A DNA stretch of 64,000 nucleotides from assembly GCA_027422505.1 (NCBI GenBank), contig JAPQWV010000001.1, forward strand, positions 1,612,001 through 1,676,000. The letters are read 5' to 3'. The first letter of the stretch is position 1; every line of letters begins with the position of its first letter. Of the stretch, positions 49,940-60,200 are shown piece by piece. The notes under the pieces were generated by a model. It worked only from the letters and a program-made list of their open reading frames with translations. It searched no databases and was not told where the DNA came from. The DNA is from Craterostigma plantagineum. Its lineage: Eukaryota > Streptophyta > Magnoliopsida > Lamiales > Linderniaceae. Both the position numbers and the translations under genes were made by a program.

Positions 49940-51439
49940 TATACAGAAAATTCGGTACATGCATCGTATCATGAGTGAGATAATAAGGACAGCAAGATAA
50001 GGATCCACGAAGAACAAGAACAAACCTGTCAGATATTCCTTGATAGAGTTTTTCAAGTATTGGTACTCACTTGCAAGACCATAACCACTAGCAACAGGTA
50101 CCACTACATTGTCAATCACCCAATCCTGGAAAAAATGCAAACATTTTAATAGATTAAGCAAACACATATGTTTGTGCTAAGGAAGTTTGGGTGGGAATCG
50201 AAACTCGAAAGACACAGAGTCAAAGTTGGCTATGGCTAATATGATAAACACCTGAAATGAAGAGACGAAAGGGCTATTGCTTTTGTTGAAGTCGAGAACA
50301 GAGACATTTGAACCTGGCTTGAGAACCCTATGCATCTCTTCAAGAGCTTTCTTTCTATCCACTATGTTTCTCAATCCATAGCCGATTGTAGCAGCATCAA
50401 AAGATGAGTCTGAGAATGGTAACTGACAGGCATCTCCTTCTATCCATCTACAGTTCATCAGATTACGTAAGTAATATGAATGTATCCAGACAAATATTCG
50501 AAGCTACAATAATAAAAAAAATTGATCATGATTTTTTATGGTTCAGTTGCCTCTCTGTTGCGGCCTAACCAAGCATATTTCTGAGACTAAATTGCTTACT
50601 CAATGTTCTTATAGCACGCTCTCGAGCGCTCACGCTGACGAGATGCAGCAATTTGCAATTGCTCCTTCGAAAAATCAAGAGCAAACACCTGCAATATCGC
50701 CAGCTCAGAAACTACGCATCAGTATTCTAACACTGCTTTAGTTGAACAAGAATCCATATTACGACTGTCATGCACCCCATTCGATCATGCTATCAGTACG
50801 TTTGAAACTCGGAAAAATCAAAAAGAGAAAATACGGAGAGTTGGAGGAAGGAGCGAAAGGCGAACCTTCCCTCTGAGTCCAACTTTCTCAGACAACACAA
50901 AAGCCAAGTCTCCACTTCCACAGCACACATCCAACACAGTGTCTCCTTCCTTCGCTCTATCAAACATAAGATAGCAACATGTGCTCAGTTAAGAGTCATA
51001 CTTCACATCACAAACGAGGAAGTTGCAGAGTGGATAGGAGCAAATTCATACCAAGTTTAATTCAGTCAAATAAACATTTCATCGAGCACATATCGAACAT
51101 AAATAAAGTTTAGAAAAAGACTGCAGCTTTAGCAGAAAAGTAAGAGGGAGAATTACTCGCTCCAAGAAACGCACATTCTCTTCCACAACCTATGCCGCCC
51201 CAAACTTAACAAATCATTCAACTGCGAAATATATGAAGCAGTCGTCAGTAAATGAAATTGAGCCCACTTCCCACGAAACACAGAAAGGAAAAAACAATTT
51301 AGGAGCTCGCGTTATCATAAGAAGGAGCAATGCGGCTAAATAGAGCTTGACGTTCAGCTGAGCACCGAGCCGACCGATGCAACCGTCGATTACGCGGCAA
51401 CACGGTGGCGGACGGAAGTAAAAATTGCACTCCAGCCAT
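49730..51439 (-). CDS. MENG: 2-phytyl-1,4-naphthoquinone methyltransferase, chloroplastic, 256 aa
   Basis: Seven exons: 51311-51439, 51157-51221, 50866-50956, 50600-50688, 50252-50447, 50026-50125 and 49730-49830, giving 771 nt. The short basic N-terminus (MAGVQFLLPSATVLPRNRR) is a plastid transit peptide. The UbiE/COQ5 SAM-methyltransferase fold shows APSYDNLNDLLSLG, motif I VLDVCCGSGDLAF (72-84), DFSKEQL, EGDACQLPF, GYGLRNIVDR, LKPGS and LDFNKSN, ending GLMGNLIATR. It performs the last methylation of phylloquinone (vitamin K1), the photosystem I A1 cofactor. The first intron has a GC donor. A microsatellite (49906-49939) lies in the last intron. Confidence 0.94.
49906..49939. repeat. (TA)n(TG)n microsatellite
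   Basis: A compound TA/TG dinucleotide tract inside the last intron of MENG. Confidence 0.9.
51222..51310 (-). other. Apparent GC-AG intron of MENG with a weak donor
   Basis: Exon 1 ends TATGATAAC and the intron starts GCGAGC. Exon 2 resumes TTGAATGAT after TTTCGCAG, which joins SYDN to LNDLL exactly as in the family. Reading through meets a stop within four codons, and no GT exists at or near the junction. The donor AAC|GCGAGC lacks the strong consensus usual for GC introns. Confidence 0.7.
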
Positions 51440-51663
51440 TTATCTTCTAATTTCTTGCAAATTGCAATTCCCAGAAGCTGCAGTTTTCGTTTGAGTCCAA
51501 ATTTGATCTATTATATGATCGGGTGATAAAGATATAAATTAAACTTAGGTATTTAATGGGCTGGCTTGACGATAATATTTGCCCATGAAATTAGAAAATG
51601 GGCTGGCTCTTTGTACTCAAGAAATTGTAAAAATGACAAACAGATATACATATTTATAAATAG

Positions 51664-53379
51664 TTATCGAGATTGGAAACGTTGCTTCACGGTGAAAAGA
51701 AGAGTAAAGATCCCAAAGCATGGAAAATGCAGCAGCCCAACAGCCAAATACCTGTAATAGTTATTGAGATTTAGCCAATTATAAGAGATTAAATTATCCA
51801 TATTGTGAAAATCAAATGGAAGTTCTCAGCATCATACCAAGCAGGAGCATAATCAGACGACAAATCCAGGAAAGAATAAGGCCAACTGTCACAATGAAGG
51901 AAAGTGAGTATTCAAATAAAAATTATATGATTCTTGCGATGAAGTGAAGAGAATATATATATTTGTATGTATATTATAAATAGATATATATATATATATA
52001 TATATATATAACCTTGTTGAGACGCAGGCATGAACAATCCACTGAAACATGACGTAAACGCATGTCCATAGGAAGAAGTAAGCGATTCGAAAGAAAGGAA
52101 ATTTCTGTAACAGAGTCCATAATCGTCTTAGATTCTTGCAAGGAATGCATATTACAAGTACGTCATTAGCTGTATGAAGAATTACCAGGTTGTGTAAGGC
52201 CAATTCGCCGACAAGGAAGACTGCATTCACTGAATGCATGCAAGTTGCGATCTGCGACGAGAAAGGATATTTAAAATACGTCAAAGGCGATAGCTTTTTA
52301 GCTTCTTAGCTTTATCGTTTTCTGTATTTTTTTTGGTACACAATGCTTACGAAGTTTAGTTTGAAGGTTTTGGGCATTAGGAAAGGGTACAAAACGAGCC
52401 AAAAAACGATGTCAGTGAGCACCACAGCCCCAGCACACATCTACAAAGAGCAGCAGATAAATTAAATATCGAAAAACAAAGAGAAAAGGGAAAAAAGATT
52501 GAACGGATAGGGGATGATTAAATGGAGGAAATAATACCTGAAACATGATTTGCAAGGCATATTCTGTAACAGATGAGTTTCGGTTATTAGTTTCGTGAGA
52601 TTCGTCTGGGTTATTATCTCCAGGCAATGTTGCTGTATATGAGCCTCGTTCTTCGTCTGCCCTTTCCCTGGAATAACGGAGACACCCGCGAACTGATACT
52701 ACAGATCCTAGCTGCGAAAATATCAGTAGATTGCCTTAAGTAAAAATATTGCCCATCATCGCTACCAGAATATAAAGATTAACAGATTCTAGGATGAGTA
52801 TTTTTACCAAGAAATAGGTTGTAACTAGCGTGAAAGTCCACCTGTCATATAACAAAAAGCAAAAAAAGAAATGATGGGATTCAGACATATGCGCATACCA
52901 AAAACCCATGGAAATGTGCTTCAGCCCATCAAAAAAGCACACAAAGAAAAGGCTCAACTCTATCACTTGAGCCAATTTTATGAGCAAACACAAATAATTA
53001 AGGGAAAAAACGCAAAGGAAAGAAAGAAGGGATGAAGCTGCTAGAGGACTTACTCGGTATAAAACTTAAAAACTTCACCGTTGCTCACCACAGCGTCGGC
53101 TATGATCAACGGAAGCATACAGCAGAGAGCAAAAACCCGAAAAATTAAGAGCAAAATGGGATGGATCGATGTAGAACATGTCCCCCAAGCGTCGATCTTG
53201 TATACGTTTGATGATGCTGTCTCCTTTTCGCTCCCACGTTTTCGTTTTTGGAGTTTGCTTGGCGTTTCATTTCTCCATATGACAAGCGCGGAGGAAACCG
53301 TAAGTATTACAATCCATATTGCACAGAGCAAGAATCTCCAGTTCAACCAATAACTCGGAGCTGTGGTGTCAATTTCCAT
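51664..53379 (-). CDS. Multi-pass membrane protein of unknown function (At1g10660-type), 305 aa
   Basis: Eight exons: 53054-53379, 52808-52841, 52538-52711, 52351-52440, 52186-52251, 52013-52104, 51838-51885 and 51664-51751, giving 918 nt with all phases closing. I chose the ATG at 53377-53379 (MEIDTTAPSYWLNWRFLLCA) because it gives the family-like SYWLNWR start. About seven hydrophobic spans are seen: WRFLLCAIWIVILTVSSALV, ILLLIFRVFALCCMLPLIIA, WTFTLVTTYFLLG, VVLTDIVFWLVLYPFL, MHSVNAVFLVGELAL, IAYFFLWTCVYVMFQWIVHA and YLAVGLLHFPCFGIFTLLF. It resembles plant proteins related to animal rolling-stone. The function is unknown. Confidence 0.85.
51984..52011. repeat. (TA)n microsatellite at a splice donor
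   Basis: A 28-bp TA tract that begins three bases into intron 6 of the membrane-protein gene (AG|GTTATATA...), so it forms part of the donor context. Confidence 0.9.
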
Positions 53380-54216
53380 TAAAGCTCCTTCCTTCTCTAC
53401 GTAGGAGCAAGCAGCCCTGTTAAAAATCTCATTTTTTATCATGTCTTGGAAATTACGAATGCAAATATGGATTATATGTTATCAACGCATCCAAACTCAT
53501 TGCAACATGGTTCGGAATATCAGCTAATAATCTCAACCCATAACGATATTCAAAATATCAGCTGATAATATGCAAAATTTAAGAACAGAGAAACGCGACC
53601 CAATCACATTACTAAAGGATATCATATTCAACTGTTGCAGCTTGGTCCAAACATCGGCCAACAATCTTAAAACCCTACGTAGTAAACAAAGCTAAAAAGT
53701 ATAAAAAGAAAGAAAGATCTCTCCCTGCAAAGAAAATAGAAAGGGCAAACGTAATCATAAGATTGAAGCGAGCGATTTTACCTGAATTTCCTGTTCTTGG
53801 GGCCTCGAAAAAGACCCCACTTTAGATGTGATTTTTCCCGTTCGGCGAGCGAACAGGAGAAAAAGAATCCAAGATAGATATCAATAGTCAGATAGACACT
53901 AGAATATGCGACGTACGCACACCGTAGAATTCCGATATAATTTTGACAGAACAAAGTAAACGACCTGGAAACGTCGACGGACAATATTTGTTGTTTGACT
54001 TTGACATATGTTCCTTTCGCATTTGACTGAAACATGTTCAATAGCATGCGCATGTAATAAATAATAACGACTTACACACAACTTGTGCGGTTGACAATAA
54101 ATCTCACCTAACGACTCCATCGACCATATAAGTACATGATTTACTGGAACTATTCCAAATATCTCCCTCAATACTTGACTGTCAACAATATGATTTTGGA
54201 ACGCAAAAAAATGCTG
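53380..54216. other. Promoter/leader of the membrane-protein gene and 3' flank of RBM48
   Basis: No gene. The minus-strand frames at 53778-54171 have no family resemblance and no supporting splice pattern. Confidence 0.55.
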
Positions 54217-57200
54217 TTATATTCTTCTTCTGTTATCAGAACGAGCCCTTTTGGAAGAGCCGGGATTATGTTCAACGCCTGATTGTATCTGAAACCGAAA
54301 ACGGCCGACATGGTAAACTGCTACGTAAATGGGCAAAACGAACAGAAATAGAGGGGCGAAAATGCATTCGATTAGCTCACCTTGTTCAGTTTCTCCCTCA
54401 CCATATGAACCGTCTGATTCATCGATTCTATCGGGAAATATTCCTGATATAACAGCCATTCGAAATGATCCTAAAGAGTCGACACATTTTCATTGCACGA
54501 TTACCACCAGTATTTCTTCGTAAACTAACCTTATTGAGTGTAAAAGATTCCATGGGAGAAGCAGAGGCCTGGGAATTAGATATCGACTCCCTCATTTCCC
54601 TGCAAGAAAAGACAAGACAAAATCACCTTCTTACATGGTGTATCAAAGAATACAGAAGAAAATGAAGGCAGTCCAGAGCCTCACTCGACATAACTGAAGC
54701 AGGCGCGAAGGCTTTACAAACAGAGTTTAAATCGAGCTTGGTTTATAAGCGTGAGTGCGACTTCTCAAATCAATAGGATTCACTTATTGAATTGCACTTG
54801 GTAGCGACGACTTCTATGAAGACATGAAGTGGACGTTGAAACAGACTAAAGGGATTTCTTGGCGCCAAAATGCTTCGCTAACCATATAAAATGTTTTGCT
54901 CTGTATCTTCTTCAATTCAATTCTGTTCTGTAAATTTTCATCGTGTGAATAAAGGAAATCATCTTCCCCGTGGATGTAGGATTCAATTAATGAATCTGAA
55001 CCACGTAACTTCTGCTGTTCATACAAACGTTCAATTCACAGCTCAAACAAGCACTCGATTCACACTTTCTTTATGGTATCAGAGCAAGATTTGAAGCTGC
55101 GATTCCTCAAGATTCAAATCGTATCTTGATCATCATCAATTCAACGCACGGAGAAACTCACTGACACATAGCAATCAATGTCAACTACAGAAGCCTTGGC
55201 GAATTCAAGCTCGACGGTCTTGATAAATGACCCTTACTTTCTGAATAATAATGATAATTCAGGGCAGATTCTGGTGCACGAATCCCTAAATGGCGACAAT
55301 TATGGAACCTGGAGCCGTGCAATGTTAATAGCACTCATCGGAAGGAATAAGGAAGGGTTCGTGAATGGTACTTTGCTTCCACCAGTGGCTGATGCTCAGA
55401 ATTCAATTGCCTCTCAGAACCAAGTAAGTGCGTGGAAGAGGAATAATAGTGTAGTCATATCTTGGATTATCAATTCTGTGTCAAAGGAGATAGCTGCTAG
55501 CATACTGTATACTGCGTCCGCGCGAGAAGTTTGGGTAGATCTTGAAGAAAGATTCGGCCAAACCAATAAACCGAGGATTTTCCAGCTAAAAAGAGACTTG
55601 ATCAACCTGTCACAGGGGTCAGATGCTATTGCCGTGTACTTTACGAAGCTCAAGACGCTGTGGGATGAGTTAGCCAACTACAGGCCAGCTTGTAAATGCA
55701 CATGTGGAGGCATAAAAGAAATGAAAGCGCACCTAGATGAGGATTATGTGTTAGCTTTCCTAATGGGATTGAATGACTCTTATTCCCAAATAAGAGGGCA
55801 GGTTTTACTCATGGACCCGTTGCCCACTGTGAATAAGGTTTTCTCTCTTATGATTCAAGAAGAAAAGCAAAGATCCATGGTCTCGACAGTCTTGCAGAAA
55901 ACTGATGATCAACTTCAGAACATAGCTATGATGGCAGCTAAGAATGGCCCTGATATGCCCAGGAAGGGAAGCTATGCGCAGAGGAAGGATTTTGGGAGGC
56001 CACTGTGTACACATTGTAACAAGAAAGGTCATACCATAGAGACATGTTATCAAGTGCATGGGTATCCCCCAGGATTTAGGCAAAATCAGAAGCTAAAGTC
56101 GGCAAGATTGAACCAGTGCATCACTGATCATCCGAGCAAAGTGTGTCACAGTCTTATCAACAGCCACAACAAGGAAAGCATGGTGCAGCTACAGGTAACA
56201 CCACTTCAATTGGAGAGCCTGAGGACACTAATCAATCAGTCCGTGGCACAACAGTCATCAGAAAATGGTGAGAATTCACAACTTACTGAAAATGGAGAAG
56301 GTATATGCCTTTCATTTAACTTGCCTAGACTACGAAGTCACAAAGTTTGGTTACTAGATTCTGGTGCCACTAGGCACGTGTGTGGTGACAAAAGTCTACT
56401 ATCAGGCTTACATGAAATCACTATGTCCAATATAATTTTACCAGATAATTCAGTAGTGCAAGTAAATAAGGCAGGTACTTGTTTCATCAGTGAACACATT
56501 ATCTTGACAGACGTGTTGTATGTCCCCCAGTTTCACTTCAACCTTATATCTGTGAGCTATTTGGCAATCATGCAAAACTGTTCTTTTGTTCTTGGTTCTA
56601 AAGGCTTTGAAATGCAGGATCATTCCCACCGAGTGATTGGCAAGGGTAGGAACTTTGGAGGCCTTTATGTTCTTGAAGCTGTCCCAGTGACTCAGTCTAA
56701 AAGAATAGATAATAGCCCTAGTTCTGTTTCTCTCAATAAGATGTCAATAGACTTGTGGCATGCTAGGCTTGGACATCCATCTGATAAGGTTTTAGATGTA
56801 CTCAAAAGTTCATTAGGTCATGATAAAAGCTCAAAAGGCTCGTATTGTAAGATATGTCCATTAGCTAAGCAAAAGAAACTTGTCTTCCCCGATGATAGAA
56901 AAACAGCTTGTGCTCAGTTTGATTTGGTCCACTGTGATGTTTGGGGGCCCTTTCACCACCCCTCACATCTCGGACACCAATATTTCATAACTATAGTTGA
57001 TGATTATTCACGTTTCACTTGGGTCTTTATGATAAAATTTAAATCTGAAGTTCAGAAAGTTATCTCTTACTATCTTGCTATGATAGAGACACATTTCAGG
57101 GCTCGAGTGAAGGTTATTAGGACTGATAACGCTAGGGAATTCAACTTGGTAGAACTCTTTAGAGAAAAAGGAATCATTCACCATCTATCTTGTGTCCAAA

Positions 57201-60200
57201 CGCCGCAACAAAACTCCGTAGTAGAGCGCAAACACCAGCATCTATTGAATGTGGCTCGGGCACTGTTGTTTCAGTCAGGGCTGCCTATTAGATTTTGGTC
57301 AGAATGTGTCTTGACGGCTACCTTTCTTATTAATAGATTACCATCTGTGCAACTAGGGAATATGAGTCCATACAGTCTGCTATACCAAAGACCAATAGAT
57401 TATGGTATGCTTCGTGTCTTTGGCTCTCTATGTTTTGCTTCCACATTGACAGCAGGTCGTAGGAAATTTGATCCAAGAGCACGGGCTTGTGTCTTTCTTG
57501 GATACCCCAATGGTGTGAAGGGCTACAAGGTAATGGATTTGCAGACCATGGAAGTGTTCATTTCCAGGGATGTAAGGTTTCATGAAGATGAACTGCCTTT
57601 CAAGACTCAACAATCATCACAAGTCACTGAAGACCCTTTTCCTACTCAGGTGCTGCCAAAGTCTTATCTTTCAGATTCTGTGGCAGACAATGAGGAACTA
57701 GTTACAACAGGCCCTTCAGATCCTGTAGTGAACAATGAGGAGTTAGTTGCTCCAGAACTCGATGACTCTACCCAGCCTGACCAAGCAGCACCAGACTCAG
57801 CCACCTTTGGCACTTCACAGCAGCCACAGCAGGATCAGACCTATGGTACCCCACAGCAGCCACAGCAGAATCAGAGAAAGTCCACTAGGGAAACAAGAAA
57901 GCCAGTTTATCTGAAAGATTTTCATTGTCATAAGCTGTCTCATGGCAAAGTCTTGTATCCAATCTCACAGGTTCTATCTTATCAACATCTTTCAAGGAAC
58001 CAGCAACATTTCATCAATGGCATGTCTGAGGCAAAGGAACCTAAAAGCTATGCTCAGGCAGAAAAGGATGAGAGGTGGCGAGAGGCCATGAGGGAGGAAT
58101 TCCAGGCACTCGAAGACAACCATACCTGGTCACTAACTCACCTTCCAAGAGGGAAGAAGTCAATTGGAAGTAGGTGGGTGTATAAGCTCAAGCTCAACTC
58201 AGATGGTGAAGTAGTTAAACACAAGGCCCGCTTAGTTGCAAAAGGCTATGATCAGAGGGAAGGTGTCGACTATATAGACACGTTTGCGCCTGTAGCAAAG
58301 CCTAACACGATCAAGATAATGCTCACCTTGGCAGCAAAGCATGGCTGGACTCTGTTACAACTAGACATAAGCAATGCATTCCTCCATGGAGACTTGTTGG
58401 AAGAGGTCTACATGGATCTCCCGCAGGGCTTTTACCAACAGCATACCCGGGCAGGGCCGGACAGAATGGTTTGTAAGCTCCGAAAGTCTATTTATGGCCT
58501 AAAGCAGGCATCCCGGCAGTGGAACAAATGCTTCACTGAGGCAGTGCGTGACTTTGGCTTCCTCCAAACTCAGAGTGACCATACATTGTTCACCAAAGGA
58601 AAAGGGGAGGATCTCGTTATGCTTTTGGTATATGTGGATGATATAATTTTAGCTGGGCCATCGGTTGCTGCAATTCATCAAGTCAAACAGTTTCTCAGCT
58701 CACGTTTTAAAGTTAAAGACTTGGGCGACCTCAGTTACTTTCTTGGCATAGAAGTGGCTCGGAATAAGCAAGGTATATACATTACACAAAGACAATATAC
58801 TCTCCAACTGCTAGAGGATACAGGATATCTCGATTCCAAGCCACTTTCTACACCCATGAACCCGAATGAAAAGCTGTCAGAGTCTGATGGAGAATTGCTA
58901 ATTGACCCTTTCCGATATAGAAGATTGATAGGTCGTCTACTCTACTTGACTTTCACTCGGCCTGACATTGCGTTTGCCGTTCATAAGCTCAGTCAGTTTA
59001 TATCCACACCGAGAACAACTCACTTGATGGCTGCGCATCACCTTCTCAGATACCTCAAAGCTTCGCCAGGCCAAGGTCTTTTGCTCAGCTCTGCCCCAGA
59101 TACTAGCCTCAAGGGGTTCTCTGATGCGGATTGGGGCGCATGTCAAGATACTAGGAGGTCTGTAACAGGGTATTGCACATTCATAGGTGACTCCATGGTT
59201 ACTTGGAAGGCGAAGAAACAAGCAACAATCTCTCGGTCCTCGACAGAAGCCGAGTATAGAGCTCTTGGCTCACTTGTGGCAGAGATCCTATGGATTACTC
59301 ACTTGTTCACAGAATTAGGATTCCATTTACAGCAAACTCCAGTGGTATACTGTGATAACCAGTCGGCCTTGAAGCTGGCCTCGAATCCTAAGTTCCATGA
59401 ACGCTCTAAACATATCGAAATCGACTGCCACTTCATCCGACATCACGTGTCAAGTGGGGCAGTCAAGCTCATTCCAGTGAGATCTGAGCATCAGCTGGCC
59501 GATGTATTTACTAAGCCCCTTTCAGGGCCTATGCTGCGCCATTTCCTAGTCAAGATGGCGGTGATAAATCTCTACCATCCATCTTGTGGGGGGGTATCAA
59601 AGAATACAGAAGAAAATGAAGGCAGTACAGAGCCTCACTCGACATAACTGAAGCAGGCGCGAAGGCTTTACAAACAGAGTTTAAATCGAGCTTGGTTTAT
59701 AAGCGTGAGTGCGACTTCTCAAATCAATAGGATTCACTTATTGAATTGCACTTGGTAGCGACGACTTCTATGAAGACATGAAGTGGACGTTGAAACAGAC
59801 TAAAGGGATTTCTTGGCGCCAAAATGCTTCGCTAACCATATAAAATGTTTTGCTCTGTATCTTCTTCAATTCAATTCTGTTCTGTAAATTTTCTGTCGTG
59901 TGAATAAAGGAAATCATCTTCCCCGTGGATGTAGGATTCAATTAATGAATCTGAACCACGTAACTTCTGCTGTTCATACAAACGTTCAATTCACAGCTCA
60001 AACAAGCACTCGATTCACACTTTCTTTATGGTGTGAGGCGTGAACAGTTATAAATCTTTGCAATGATAGTTTTAAAGGGTACCTTTGAACTGCAGTGGTT
60101 GTATGCGATGGCGTATTAGTCATCAGAATGGGATTCGAAGCTGAGGAAGGCTCACTAATCGAATCTGAAGGCCCTTTGGGTTTTCTAGCTGATATGCATA

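Larger units (their letters stand above)
54636..60033 (+). mobile_element. Young Ty1/copia retrotransposon inside RBM48 intron 5
   Basis: The element spans 54641-60028 between TGGTG duplications (54636-54640 and 60029-60033). The LTRs are 54641-55073 (433 bp) and 59595-60028 (434 bp), differing by about two substitutions and one indel. The ends are TATC...TTTA, a non-canonical TA/TA pair. The primer site TGGTATCAGAGC (55074-55085) starts directly at the LTR end. The polypurine tract is TGTGGGGGGG (about 59585-59594). The inner region encodes one full polyprotein. Confidence 0.96.

Noticed and set aside
55414..59221. Minus-strand ORFs inside copia element 2
   Set aside because: They are antisense shadows of the intact polyprotein.
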